Notes: generated by a model not told the origin, from the letters alone. 64,000 nt of DNA from Adiantum capillus-veneris (GCA_014529385.2 CM043955.1:140602140-140666139), one strand, 5' to 3'; counted from the stretch's first letter, positions 1 to 11,107 are shown. Numbers and translations are program-made.

Positions 1-3000
1 TGAGCTGCCAATGCACATAGAAAACGCAAGTAGTCATACGACAAGTGGGAGCAAAAGTCTCTTCATAATCTATGCCTTTTTGTTGTGCATAACCCTTTGC
101 AACAAGTCGAGCCTTATGGCGATCGATCTCACCATCCGGCTTGCGTTTCAACTTGTAAACCCACTTCGTACCAATGGCCTTTTTGCCAGGAGGCAAATCA
201 CATAAAGTCCATGTGTCATTCTCTATAAGTGCATCATATTCTGATTTCATGGCAGCAATCCAATTTTCTGAATTTTGTGCTTCATCAAAAGACAGAGGCT
301 CCTCAACATCATGTAAACTAGACACAGCCAAAGCATAACAATCTGATGCATAAGATGCATGGCGAGAGCCTGAACGAGTACGACTAGATAAAGGTGCATC
401 CAATTTACTGTCACGCAAAGTGTGCACCAGCCATTTTGGCATACCTCTAGCCTGCTCATTTTCAGCCCTTTCCTCATCAAGTACATCTGCATCAGTGATA
501 GGCTGTTCTAAAACATTTTCAGAAACCCCCATAGGCTGTACATTTGCCTCATTGGAACTTACATTCGTATTTCCACCACTGAAAAGAGGCAACAAAGTGT
601 CATAAATGTCCTGTGAGCTTACATTACTGTCTCTAGTACATGACAGCAAGGGCTGAACAGAATCTTCCACAAACACTACATCCCGTGAAACCAGAATACG
701 TTTTGTTTGCGGATGATACAACCTGTAACCTTTGCTTTCAGCACTATAACCAACAAAAATACATTTGACAACCTTATCATCCAATTTTTTGCGCTGCACT
801 TGTGGCACCAAAGCATATGCCAAACAGCCAAAAACACGCATGTGCTCAATAGAAGGCTTTCTATCATGCCATGCTTCATATGGAGTAATAGACTGCAAAG
901 CTTTCGTAGGACACCTGTTAAGTACATAAGTGGCACACATGATGGCCTCAAGCCAAAAAGAATGCGGCAAAGCTTGACTTTTGACCATACATCGTGCCAT
1001 TTCCGTTAGTGACCTGTTTTTCCTCTCAGCAACACCATTTTGCTGAGGTGTATAAGGCACTGTACATTGGTGTTTTATCCCACGACTAGCCAGAAATGCA
1101 TTAAATTCATGAGACATATACTCCCCCCCTCGATCGGAACGAAGGGTGCCCATAGTACATTTTGAGACATTTTCAGCCATAGCAAAAAATTGTTTGAAGC
1201 ACATAAAAACTTCGAACTTCGCTTTAAGCGGAAATACCCATGCATGCCTGGAGTAATCATCAATGAAAGTCACGAAGTACAGGTAATTGCCCAAGGACGG
1301 AGTTTGCATGGGCCCACAAACATCACTATGCACAAGCTGCAACCTGCATGTGGCCCTAACTGAACCATCCTTTGGAAACTTAGAACGCTGCATTTTACCC
1401 AGAATACAGCCTTCACAAACATGTTTGACAGGTGCTTCAAGAGGCGGCAAAGAAGCAACCATATCAGATTTTTGCAAACGCAGCAAACTGGCAAAATTCA
1501 GATGACCAAAACGTGCATGCCAAAGTTTTGCATCTGAAATAGCCCTTGAATATGCAATAGCATTTGCAAAATTTTGTCCACACTTGTCATACAAAGTGAG
1601 CTTATACAGCCCACGACATAAAAGCCCAGATGCAACAATTTCATCACCAAAACTGAGATCATGAACTGTACATCTGTCATCCACAAATTTGACTACAAGT
1701 CCAAGTCTAGCAAGTGCGGATACAGACAAGAGATTCTTCTTGATCCCAGGTACATAAAGTGCATCAACAAGTGTGAAGGAACTGCCATTAGCAGCAGTGA
1801 GCACAATCTTTCCAACTCCCTGAACTGGATAAGAGGCGTTGTTGGCACAAGTGACTGAATTCCCATGAGGGACAGACTCGAGAGAGGTAAACAATTCACG
1901 ATGTGAGGTAATGTGCTTTGTAGCACCACTGTCGAAATACCACACATGTGAATCTGTAGCAACTGACAAGCATGCATCATGGATAGCAGGATTGTAAGTG
2001 CACTCTGCGCTAAAAGCCCATTCTGCATCAACATGAGCATCACAATCTCCTTTCACAGAAGACTCAACAATGGCTGCATTTGTAGTGGAACCAGCATTTG
2101 CAGTGGAACCACCCTCTTTCTTCTTAGCCTCTTTGGCCTTCAACTTAGGACACGACTTGATCAAGTGATCATTGGCTTTACAATAATGGCAACGCATCTT
2201 CTTTTTGCCCTTATCACCAAAATTGCCAGACGAAGTGCTGCCAGCAGAAGCATTAGGAACAGAATTTTTGCCACTCGCAGCAGAACCATAAGAAGTGGCT
2301 GCATTACTGTTACCACCCTTTCTTTGAGAAGCAATAAAAGCCTGTTCAACTGCACGCTGCCTAGTCCTGTTTTTTCTAGAAAGTGACTCTTGCAACAGCA
2401 ATGTGCATAATGCATCAAACTTGACAACTTCAGGATTTCCTTGGGTCATGAGTCTCCAAGTACTAGCAAAAGTCTGGTAGGAATCTGGTAAGGCATCAAG
2501 AATAGTCTGCACAAGGGAGCTGTCCGAAATGACTTCACCTGCAGAAATGAGTTGCTCATTGATATCCTTGACACTAGCAAGGAAAGTGTCCATATCATCT
2601 TCCTCATGCATAATCTTCGACTCTAGCTCTTTACGCAGCAAAGCAATTTTAGCCTCATTGCGGCTTGCATAAAGACCTGCTAGAATATCCCAAGCTTGTT
2701 TTGCAGATTTTGCTGAACGGATGTGAGGAATAATGGTGCGCTTCACAGACAACGCAATCAATGCATGAGCCTGTGCATCCTTAACATCCCAACGAGCTTG
2801 TTCTACCGTAGGCAAGACAACTCTAACAGCTGCAATCCTTGCAGCAAGACCTGCAACATCCTCAACATCGCCTACATCTTCAGAACCAGGACGTACATCA
2901 ATGCCCTGCACAATGTTCCAGACACCTTTTGACACAAGAACATGTTGCATCATATAAGCCCACATAGGGTAGTTGTCCCCATCCAACCTGTCCTCAACAG

Positions 3001-3040
3001 CAAACATCTTGAACACATCTGTGTTGTTGTTGTCAGCCAT
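1..3040 (-). CDS. Copia-1 Gag-Pol polyprotein (partial, C-terminus outside window)
   Basis: The frame opens at an ATG whose first base is 3040 (MADNNNTDVFKMF) and I find no in-frame stop down to the edge, about 1010 codons. Landmarks in order are a UBN2/copia-type gag; a CX2CX4HX4C knuckle (CHYCKANDHLIKSC) near 2191-2150; a protease with the motif WYFDSGATKH near 1942; a GAG-pre-integrase segment (LWHARFGHLNF); an integrase core with FIDDYSRHAWVF, LRSDRGGEY and PQQNGVAERKNRSLTEMAR near 1000; and the RT start with GTKWVYKLKRKPDGEIDRHKARLVAKGYAQ-type residues near 163-90. Frame was checked at four of these landmarks. Around 27-30 one base appears to be missing: the expected RFLCALAA-like residues continue only in another frame. 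Apart from this the coding capacity looks intact. Confidence 0.9.
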   Translation of the reverse strand, partial: MADNNNTDVFKMFAVEDRLDGDNYPMWAYMMQHVLVSKGVWNIVQGIDVRPGSEDVGDVEDVAGLAARIAAVRVVLPTVEQARWDVKDAQAHALIALSVKRTIIPHIRSAKSAKQAWDILAGLYASRNEAKIALLRKELESKIMHEEDDMDTFLASVKDINEQLISAGEVISDSSLVQTILDALPDSYQTFASTWRLMTQGNPEVVKFDALCTLLLQESLSRKNRTRQRAVEQAFIASQRKGGNSNAATSYGSAASGKNSVPNASAGSTSSGNFGDKGKKKMRCHYCKANDHLIKSCPKLKAKEAKKKEGGSTANAGSTTNAAIVESSVKGDCDAHVDAEWAFSAECTYNPAIHDACLSVATDSHVWYFDSGATKHITSHRELFTSLESVPHGNSVTCANNASYPVQGVGKIVLTAANGSSFTLVDALYVPGIKKNLLSVSALARLGLVVKFVDDRCTVHDLSFGDEIVASGLLCRGLYKLTLYDKCGQNFANAIAYSRAISDAKLWHARFGHLNFASLLRLQKSDMVASLPPLEAPVKHVCEGCILGKMQRSKFPKDGSVRATCRLQLVHSDVCGPMQTPSLGNYLYFVTFIDDYSRHAWVFPLKAKFEVFMCFKQFFAMAENVSKCTMGTLRSDRGGEYMSHEFNAFLASRGIKHQCTVPYTPQQNGVAERKNRSLTEMARCMVKSQALPHSFWLEAIMCATYVLNRCPTKALQSITPYEAWHDRKPSIEHMRVFGCLAYALVPQVQRKKLDDKVVKCIFVGYSAESKGYRLYHPQTKRILVSRDVVFVEDSVQPLLSCTRDSNVSSQDIYDTLLPLFSGGNTNVSSNEANVQPMGVSENVLEQPITDADVLDEERAENEQARGMPKWLVHTLRDSKLDAPLSSRTRSGSRHASYASDCYALAVSSLHDVEEPLSFDEAQNSENWIAAMKSEYDALIENDTWTLCDLPPGKKAIGTKWVYKLKRKPDGEIDRHKARLVAKGYAQQKGIDYEETFAPTCRMTTCVFYVHWQL

Positions 3041-3388
3041 GGTAAATGCTGCACCTGATGTGAAAACTGCCCGAAAATAGGAGAAATGGAGCGGGAACAA
3101 CTTGTGCTATATAGCACAAACCGTAGAAGACTATAAGGCACCTGTTATGCAGAAAACGGCACTGACAGAAAATCTGCACAAAATGACGAAATAGCCTGTG
3201 CAGTACTGCCTGTAGTGGAAACGGAGGCCGAAATGAGCCCAAATCAAAATTATGAGCAGACCGAGCTCTTCGACCTCCCCCAAAATATTTGTCGACCTGC
3301 GAACGCTCGCCAAAGCTCATTGAAATCGGAGAAAGTGAGCAGGCGTGTGCTGGAGCAGCTGGCGACTAAGCCCGGGAGGACGTGACCT
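3041..3388 (-). other. Copia-1 untranslated leader
   Basis: This stretch lies between the primer-binding site and the gag start codon. Several open frames cross it on the minus strand, but none overlaps gag in frame and none resembles a protein I know, so I treat it as leader, probably holding packaging signals. Confidence 0.7.
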
Positions 3389-3400
3389 GCTCTGATACCA
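3389..3400 (-). promoter_or_regulatory. Copia-1 primer-binding site (initiator tRNA-Met)
   Basis: The minus strand reads TGGTATCAGAGC two bases after the LTR end. This is the standard plant site complementary to the 3' end of initiator tRNA-Met. Confidence 0.95.
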
Positions 3401-3402
3401 AT

Positions 3403-3629
3403 TGTTGGAATTAGGGTTGCAGAGAAACACACACAGCTTGGAGAAGACGAAGGAAGCTCAAGGCACACAATAGAGAGTGTGTTACTTAGTGTGCAATGGA
3501 AAGATAGATAGCCCTAGAGTGATGGGCGTATATACAATGCACGGGGGAAAAAACCTCCTAAAGAGGGAAAAAATGCCCCGACGGTCCTAGTGTGTTCACA
3601 CACATCACTAGCACATGTATATGGTAACA
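3403..3629 (-). repeat. Copia-1 5' LTR (about 227 bp)
   Basis: On the minus strand it begins TGTTACC at 3629 and ends TTCCAACA at 3403, giving TG...CA ends. A TATA-like run (TGTATATAC) lies near 3535-3527 and the primer site follows directly. The outer boundary was set from the TGTT/AACA ends alone because the 3' LTR is not in the window. Confidence 0.8.
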
Positions 3630-3950
3630 AAAAATTTGAAATTCGAAGGATTTTTGAACTACTAGTATGTGACCTGCGCGTTGCTGTGCCCAAAGAAACA
3701 TGGCCACTATTCTCATAGGGCTATCTTTTTCTCCGAGTGGAACACTATCAATCTCTTCCTACATGTGTGGTCTGTTGCATTTTTAAAAGTGATGCATGAC
3801 ACAACCTCTTGACAGATTCTAGCAAATATGAATATATGCAAGTAGTTGCAAATCATTTTTTAATACCAAGCTTGGGAGCTTCTCATAGATATGATTTTTT
3901 GTGAGCTGGTAGCCCTTGTTCAACAAACTTAGGAGTGCTTGACTTGTATA

Positions 3951-3956
<6 letters not shown>

Positions 3957-4023
<67 letters not shown>
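3957..4023. repeat. (GA)n microsatellite, about 67 bp
   Basis: Perfect GA dinucleotide run. The matching position in the inverted right arm (19423-19459) carries (CT)n, so the tract predates the duplication. Confidence 0.98.
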
Positions 4024-4025
<2 letters not shown>

Positions 4026-4158
4026 TCCCCCTTTTTGTGTGTCTAGGTCTAGCAATGCTACTAAGATTGATTATATAGCTTAGATAAGTTAGCATGGTGT
4101 GAAAGAGTTAAAAGCTAAGAGAAGTCAATGTGATCATAAAATTTTGTTTGAAAATGGA

Positions 4159-4260
4159 GTGGGTTCTATAGAATTGGTTTCAACAATGGGAACACAATTG
4201 GTTTCAACAATGAAGTGGGTTCTATAGAATTGATTTCAACAATGGGAGCACAATTGGATT
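4159..4260. repeat. Short tandem duplication, period 56 bp
   Basis: GTGGGTTCTATAGAATTG recurs at 4159 and 4215 with the following GGTTTCAACAATGGGA phrase, giving two imperfect copies. The right arm has only one copy near 19265-19320. Confidence 0.8.
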
Positions 4261-4848
4261 CAATGTCTCGACTCCACTCTCTTATTTGCTTCTTTCTTGT
4301 GAGAGCAAGGCATGGCAATAGTGCACATCATAACCTACTATATAGTAGGAAAGACGTTTCCCCCTTGGTCTACCTAGGGTTGATAGAAGTTCTACCGAGT
4401 GCAAAAGTACAAACTGGGTAAGTCAGCAAGTTTTTAAAGATGAGTGACCATAACGGGTACATTGTGTAATCATAAAAAATTCATTTCGATGAGTGGAGTT
4501 GTGAAAAATTGATTAGGGCTCATAATTTCCAATGTAGCAAGAGAGATTCAAGTTGCAACAAGATGAGTTGACTTTCTTTTAATATCAAGAATGTGATTGG
4601 CCCTTCCATCTATGTTGCTCTACAGATGCCTCACTTGCTTGCATCTCTATCTATGTTGTGTGCACAAGTATGGTAATAGTGTTCACCAAATCATAACAAT
4701 GCATAAGCATGTTAGTACATATACATTATTTGTTCGTGTACACCTACGCACCATTAGCACCTTAAAATGTGATAGAAATGAAAGCAAAATAAGGTCGCCT
4801 AATAGTTTATTTTTGTAGAAGTTTTGGCTATTATGCTAAATTGAAGGA

Positions 4849-4851
<3 letters not shown>

Positions 4852-4891
<40 letters not shown>
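4852..4891. repeat. (CT)n microsatellite
   Basis: Perfect CT run of about 40 bp in non-coding DNA. Confidence 0.97.
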
Positions 4892-4894
<3 letters not shown>

Positions 4895-5300
4895 TCAAAT
4901 TACAAAAGCATGTTCCTCTTGAAGAGAGCTCAGTGTATTCAACCATTTACATGCTTGAGCCTATTCCCTTACCCACAATCTATACCATACCGGCCATTTG
5001 GATTGGCCACTCCCTTAAATGTGAGACCACGCATTGAGACACTATAGGACAACCTCTTTTTTTATGCACATTATGTCCCTTGAAAATTTGAGAGTATGAA
5101 AATCATATCCTACTTGAGGAATTAACTTTTGATGACATCAAACTTTCTTTTCATTCATTTTAGTCTAGACCATTGCCTACCATTCTTTCTCTCCCAAAAA
5201 CTTCATAGATTCAATTTGTTGCCACCATTATATCCATAGCCTTCATGCATGCTACATGTTGTATCTAGTCCCATAGATCGATCTAACATTTAAGGACCAT

Positions 5301-5303
<3 letters not shown>

Positions 5304-5345
<42 letters not shown>
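5304..5345. repeat. (CT)n microsatellite
   Basis: CT run of about 42 bp ending in a C homopolymer. Confidence 0.97.
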
Positions 5346-5347
<2 letters not shown>

Positions 5348-5757
5348 CCCAACTTTGAGGTCATTGTGATTGTTTTTACGATATTAAAAATCCCACCCTC
5401 CTCTCCCTCCTTGAGTAAGTATGCTAGCATCTAAGCGATTGCCTTCAAGAATCAAGACACACCGACTACATTTTTAAGGTTCTTGTGTACTTATTTTTCT
5501 TCTTCTTTTGTGTGTGTGTGTGTGTGTGTGATCCAAGCTATGCAATGCGATGACTCCTTACACGTAGTGTTTAGAGAAGTTTTACTTAAGCTTTGTAGTT
5601 GGAAGTTTGGTCTCAAACCGGGTTAACATGAAGTAAAATGGAAAAAAAAAGTAAAAAATGATCTAAAATTGCAAATTTTATCAGTAAAGGGGGAGAAAAT
5701 TTTGTCAATCTTAATGGGGAGGTAATGTAGGTGTGAGAAAGTTCTTGAGGGCTTGGT

Positions 5758-5759
<2 letters not shown>

Positions 5760-5793
<34 letters not shown>
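5760..5793. repeat. (GA)n microsatellite
   Basis: GA run of about 34 bp; the open frames across it (poly Glu-Arg or Ser-Leu) are artefacts of the repeat. Confidence 0.97.
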
Positions 5794-5798
<5 letters not shown>

Positions 5799-6099
5799 GA
5801 GTCAAGAGAGACACAAACGGGGCAAACTTTCTTTACCAATACGCTAAGCTTCAAGCATCCTCTCTCGTCAACATTGTGTAGGGGTAGAAGGGGGAGTATC
5901 ATGTGTGGACATGTTGCAAGTTTAAGAAACTTTTGATGTCAATTAAGTTATTGAATATTCTAACACTACAGGAAGAATCCCAATTTTTAAAAAAGATTTG
6001 AAACATCTGATCAAATTGGAGTGATACAAAGATGACACACATAAGTTGACACATCTCTCTCTCTCTGTCTCTCTCTTATATAGATATACATATATATTT

Positions 6100-6418
6100 A
6101 TGCTCGTCATAATTGAGAGAATTTATGGCTTTTTAAGGGTGGGACATAGTGTAACTCCTAAAAATAAAAGGGATAAAATACCTTAGAGCATGTAAAAGGT
6201 TTGTCAACTAGGCAATCTCTCTCCTCATTTGGGATGTCAATGTCAAGGTTGGGTTTTTTCGTGCGTTTTACTCATTTCGAGTCATTTTTTCCATTTTCTA
6301 TGGGAGAAAATGTTAGCCACTCTCTCAAAAATACACAATAATTCCAAGAAAATAATAATTTCTTGGAAATTGACAAGGGTGCCCTTGGTGAGTAGGAGTC
6401 CCGATGAGCTTGATGCTG

Positions 6419-6457
<39 letters not shown>

Positions 6458-7195
6458 GGTCAATGACATGTATAACAACCCCATCATTTGCATACATGTC
6501 CCTATAGCCATTCAGAATGAAGTCGACTCAGGGACATACCAACCTTCTCCTTTTTTTTCTAGGGATAGATATTTGAGATTAATTAGTTAGTGTGTGTGTG
6601 TGTATGCACACACGTATATACACATATATATGTGCGTGTGTGTGTGTCCATCATAATAGAGAATTTATATGTATATATGTGTACACACACACATACACAC
6701 ACATATATATATATATTATATATGTGTGTGTGTGTGTTCGTGTGTGCGTGTCCATCATAATTTAGAAAACTTATAGATTTTTTAGTGTGACACATGGTTT
6801 AACTGATCAAAGAAATGAAAAGGATAAAATAACTCTGAATTAATAAAAGGCCCATCAATTGGGCAATCTCTCTCCTCGTTTTGGGATGCCAATATTAGGG
6901 TTGGTTTTTGTTAGACATTTTACCCATTTCAAGGCATTTTTCTTGCTTTCTATGGGAAATAATGTTAGCTACCCTTTTAAAAATACATGATAATATTAAG
7001 AAAATAACAATGGCTTGGAAATTTGAAGGGCAAGGGTGTCCCTAGTGAGTAGTAGTCCCCATGAGCTCAATAGTAAAAAATCTCTCTCTCTCTCTCTCTC
7101 TCATGGTCAATAATGTAGATAACAACCCCTTCATTTGCATGCATGTCCTTAGACCGACCTAAATAGACATGCGGACATGCAAACCTTCTCCTTTT
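6100..7195. repeat. Two direct copies of a ~450-bp repeat, period about 650 bp
   Basis: Copy 1 (about 6100-6545) and copy 2 (about 6745-7195) share GGCAATCTCTCTCCTC (6211 and 6862), the TCTATGGGA segment, the CCTAGTGAGTAG-type segment, a (CT)n tract followed by CATGGTCAAT, and CCTTCTCCTTTT. A third copy lies inverted at 17640-18040. Between the two copies is a (GT)n/(CA)n/(AT)n mosaic (6587-6740). Confidence 0.85.
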
Positions 7196-7199
7196 CCTA

Positions 7200-7379
7200 A
7201 GTGATTTAAAAAATAAACACTTACAAAAATTTCTAAAACTTATCAATATTGGCCTTGAAAAAAGCCCCTTGATAAAACAAAGCCAAATATTTCTTCCAAA
7301 ATGAGATTTTGTTAAATAACAAAATCTCCACCAAAATTATCTTTAATTGCCTAGGTGCAGTGCGATGAAACTAAACTTA
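7200..7379. other. AT-rich spacer, no recognised feature
   Basis: AT-rich sequence with no open frame or repeat that I can place. Confidence 0.5.
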
Positions 7380-7670
7380 TACATTTGTTCTATGTACAAT
7401 AGAAAGTCTACTTGTCTTTACATTGTCCATTGCTCGAGGTACATTGTAAAAGGTTTTTCATTTCCCTCTACATGTCAAATCTTACCCTTCACTTCTATAC
7501 TATATATAATACAACTTAAAATTTTCAAGGAAGGAGAGGGCCTCCATGTGTCACCCATTGGTTCATTTCATAGAAAACCTTACAAAACATCTAATCTAAA
7601 ATGCAAAAAAGAAACATTTTTCAGCTTTTGTAAGAATGTAAAGTCAAAAGATTTTCCTTTTTTGGCCTGC
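7380..7670 (+). repeat. Dispersed repeat C, copy 1
   Basis: The phrase GGCCTCCATGTGTCACCCATTGG with the following TAGAAAACCTTACAAAAC recurs directly at about 19990-20050 and inverted at about 19770-19830. AATGTAAAGTCAAAAG at 7636 also recurs near 20215. It is non-coding. Confidence 0.7.
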
Positions 7671-9749
7671 AGAGGCTATAGGAGAGGTTGGTGGAGGAAA
7701 CGTGTACTTTTTTGCTTGTTGATTTTGGACGGCCACGATGAATGCCAAGTGTATCAAGAGCATTAAGGTTAGGGATTTTGCATGTAGAAGGTCTTTTCGC
7801 TGAAGGTTGCTACAACGCATGGATGAGGGGAGGGTTTTCTGCAGCGCATGGGCGCACCTAGAATGCGTGCTGAAACGCAGGTGGACGTACCGCTGGTCTA
7901 GAGATGAAGGCAAACGCCTTTTTTGCTGGGAAGAGCCCCATTTTCCCGCTTTCTGTAAGTCACTCTGCCGCCTCGTATGCCAAGCCAGCATGCCTTGCTT
8001 TTCTGTCACATAGCATATCTTCTCTCTTGCGCCTTCTTGCACGACATTGAATGCCTGATGGGAATCTACTCGCAACCCAAAACGACTCTCTTTTCTGCGC
8101 TACTGCACATTCAATGTGATGCGATCTCACTGCAATCTAGAAACATGTTGGTTTTGGGATTTTGGAGAGCAGGACAGTAAGAAGACTCAGGATTTAGTGG
8201 ACGCCACAATGCAAGGACTCTTATGAAATTGTATAAGAGCAAGAGTTGCTCTGTTTTTGTGCATCTCAAAAACTGTGAGCATATTCAATACTAAAATTAC
8301 CTTTGCTTGCCAATGGCTTCCAAACAAGATAGTGGGAGTTCTTTTGTTGCTGAAGCACGAGAATGCTACATAAGCAGTGGAGAATCTGATGGTACTGACA
8401 ACATGGATTTTGAAGGCGGTGAGAGTTATTGAAGGCTTTTGTGTTGCTGTACTTTCTCATTTTTCTTGGTCGAACTATTAAGGAATTTGTATCGCGAAAT
8501 TTATTGCTGAGCTGTATTACGAATGTGCTACTCATTTTGAAATTGGTGAATATCGTTGCTCGATGATGCTTATTTTGATTACTATTTTGGAAATCTGATC
8601 TTTGTTTTGGTCATTATCTTGTTGCTGTGATGTCCTACTGTTGAATCCTTGCATGGTCTTGGCTTTTTGGTTGTGAGGATGTGAGTTGTTGTTTTTTGTA
8701 TATATCTAGCTGTCACAACGCTTGAAGTGGCAATTTCAATTATTGGCCTCGTGTTTGAAACTTCTCGAGGAGCGTTCCAATTGGAGTAGATAGTGTCCAG
8801 CCTTGAATGCACTTTACTATTGTCTCTTTGATTCTCTTTCGTTTGTATTTTTTGCACTGCGTCTTGACCCACCGCGACACCAACAAAAAAACAACAGCAC
8901 CTTGAATTGTGACTCGCACATCGACAAAAGATAGTCAAAATGTGGCAATAGGTCGATAGCAGCGTTGCTCTAATCAACTGTTGTAGATGAATAAGACTTA
9001 TCTTTTAGTGACTTTTTAGAAAAAGTCGGATCTATTGCTTTTGAAAATAGTGATCGAGGACAGCGCATGTCTGGCAAGGGGGAGCGGCTCCAATAGCGAT
9101 ATTCCGTGTGTTTGAGGCCGTGAGCGTTGTGGCTTGGATTGACCATTTCAGTACAAGCACATTTTGCAACACGCTTAGCCTTTATTTTCCATCCCCGCAT
9201 CGTGTCTTCTCTCCACCACCATAGGGTTGCATGCCTACAAGTGCACACAATATGCTTCTACTATGTGGTTCGAAGACCAATGTTGTAGGTGCATGTCCTC
9301 TTCTCCATGTTTGCGAATACATGTAGGGGTTTCTTATGTTTGTTAGCTTTTAACAAGCCAATTGGTAGGACACTCTTAAGCAACCATATTTGGGACGCAT
9401 CCACTCCTTTCCATTTGTGTCAAAAGTGTCCAAACCCATGTTTGCGTAGGCTAGGTCTCAACGGATTGTGTATGTATTGCTATTGATGGTTCCACTTGGA
9501 ATGCATGCACTTTTGTTGGCATGTTTGAGTGCTCATTAGCATTCTATTGGACATCTATGAACAAGGTTGTGGTGATCATATTGTGTGTGGAACTTCGTTG
9601 CATCATAACCAAGCTATTTGCATTTGCACAAGACTTACAACTCCTATGGTGTTGATTGGATAATGCAAGAATATAAGAGTTCTTGTCTTGTGCTGTGTCA
9701 TGACATATAAGATGCTTAATATGTGCTCATTCTCACCACATAACCATTG

Positions 9750-9787
<38 letters not shown>

Positions 9788-10036
9788 AGACACACAGACA
9801 CACATACACCTGTATCACAAGAACATTCACCACTCTCATATGATTACCCACCTTGCTATAATTGCAAGCACCTCTCTACCTTCTAGGTGCTGTAATATCC
9901 AAGGAGTAATCATACAAAAATGTTGTCACACTAAACAATTTCTATCACAAATGAGTGCTCGCCTTTCTAGCTATCATTACTGAATTTTTTGTTATATGTG
10001 GAAGGCATTAGGTCCTCATAATTGATGTTGTACAGA
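7671..10036. other. About 2.4 kb with no recognised gene
   Basis: Several 60-140-residue open frames occur on both strands (for example 7644-8075 minus and 8582-8977 minus), but none resembles a family I know and they overlap one another. A (CT)n tract lies at 9752-9784. The stretch is less repetitive than its neighbours. It could be the upstream region or introns of the gene whose pieces appear after 10037. Confidence 0.5.
8313..8432 (+). CDS. Small open frame, possible first exon (39 codons)
   Basis: The ATG sits in a good plant context (CCAATGGCTTCC). The peptide starts MASKQDSGSSFVAEARE and is acidic and serine-rich. Near its end GGCGGTGAGAGT resembles a 5' splice site, so this could be exon 1 of the gene broken up downstream at 10-11 kb. 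No homology is recognised, and a frame this short could be chance. Confidence 0.2.
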   Translation: MASKQDSGSSFVAEARECYISSGESDGTDNMDFEGGESY

Positions 10037-11107
10037 GTTCCAAAGGTTGGCAGAAGGTACTCCTATCGTGAGTACTAAATGTATCAACACGTCCCCAACT
10101 GCATGCACATCATCGCCACCTCGCAAAAGATCAAAGCAAGAGCTTCATAGGCCTCACAAGACTGCTGCACGTGCATTGTTTCATTTTAACGACTCAGTAA
10201 CTCTAGACGTGAGCCTTCATTTTTGCAAGAGTGTGTTTGTTTGAGAGCCATTTTATCGACTCGTAGAGGTGTTTGCTTATATTGCTATCTTTTGGATTAT
10301 GTAGGCAAGCAAGCTATGGTGGAGCCCATTAATGTCAAGAAGGAAGCATATCTTGAAAAAATTGTCCTGCCTCATGCATCGAACGAGGCAAGAGCTCTTC
10401 ATATTGAGCCTTTGCCTATTGAGCCTCCGCTGCCACTGCAAGCAACAATTGTCTCAAACCGTATTGAGGAGGTACCTCTTAACGTTTTCTAATGATCCAA
10501 GTCTGATTGAAGTTGAGCCTTCTGTTCAAGCTTCTGGCCTATACAAAGTGGGTGAATCATCTCAACTAGATAGCAAGCCTATTGATCTTAACATTGTTCC
10601 ATTTACTCAAAGTCTTCTCCCACAATTCTTGATTGCTGATATCTCTGACTTAAGCCCACGATTATGTATTGAGGGCAAGATATTGAATCTGTATGGGACC
10701 TACAAAGCTAGCCTTGACCAATTTAAATACATAGTTATCTTAGTCCTCTCGTGCAGGTTGTTGGCACACTTCAGTTCATCAACTTCAACAGTGTGCTGCT
10801 AGAGAAGCATTGTTCGAATTGTAAATCCACAAAAGTGTATAGAATTAGGCAAGCACCTTATTGTGGATCTTGCAATAACAACACCACAATAATCACGACA
10901 CCAAAGTTGGAAGCACATATTGCAACAAAAGACAAAAAGCTTCTTGACGTGCAATTCATTAGTGCAGCAATGGATTTAGTCCTTGCATTCGATAGAACCT
11001 TCAACCAAATTTACATTGAGTCCGTTTCTGAGGCAAGAGATACCTTGGCAACAACCTCACGCTTTGGCCGCTTCAAAATCAATACGAGTGGCCATGTGGT
11101 TGCGTAG
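10037..11107 (+). pseudogene. Possible RPA-like (OB-fold plus zinc ribbon) accessory gene of the Helentron
   Basis: Three overlapping frames look related: 10047-10244 with a basic PPRKRSKQ stretch, 10332-10802, and 10751-11107. The last contains CSNCKSTKVYRIRQAPYCGSC, a CX2CX13CX2C zinc ribbon, followed by beta-strand-like residues. RPA1 C-terminal domains have such a ribbon within an OB fold, and many plant Helitrons carry an RPA-like gene beside Rep-helicase. Splice-like sites (ATTATGTAG before GCAAGC at 10305, CTCGTGCAG before GTTGTTGG at 10757) suggest introns, but I could not join the exons in phase, so frameshifts are equally possible. The position 1.2 kb upstream of the Helentron, same strand, supports the link. 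The RPA assignment is inference; an unrelated zinc-ribbon protein remains possible. Confidence 0.35.

Larger units (their letters stand above)
1..3629 (-). mobile_element. Copia-1: Ty1/copia LTR retrotransposon, 5' LTR to reverse transcriptase, cut by window edge
   Basis: Read on the minus strand from 3629 leftwards the order is LTR, tRNA-Met primer site, leader, gag with a CCHC knuckle, protease, integrase and start of reverse transcriptase. Integrase before reverse transcriptase is the diagnostic Ty1/copia order. The 3' half and 3' LTR lie outside the window. Its coding frame is open from 3040 to near the edge, so it is among the youngest-looking elements here. It belongs to a different family from Copia-2 at 33 kb: the LTR, knuckle and protease sequences all differ. 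Confidence 0.93.
3655..7200 (+). repeat. Left arm of a large, diverged inverted repeat
   Basis: Segments here recur in the opposite orientation and in mirrored order at 17.6-19.77 kb. The pairs are 3655-3800 with 19600-19765, 3800-4440 with 19080-19600, 4570-4720 with 18760-18900, and 6130-6500 with 17640-18040. Matching phrases include the reverse complement of CTAGTATGTGAC, of ATAGCCCTA and of AACCCTAGGTAGA. Both arms carry the same (GA)n/(CT)n tracts at equivalent places. Identity is partial, with many indels, and the segment 4720-6080 shows no clear partner. No coding sequence is recognisable in this arm. Confidence 0.75.

Noticed and set aside
3250-3468. Frames in the Copia-1 leader and LTR as an accessory gene
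   Set aside because: Three overlapping frames of similar length cover leader and LTR ends; none has features of a protein family.
7644-8075. 143-codon minus-strand frame as a gene
   Set aside because: No recognisable motif, overlapped by comparable frames on the other strand, and partly inside repeat C.
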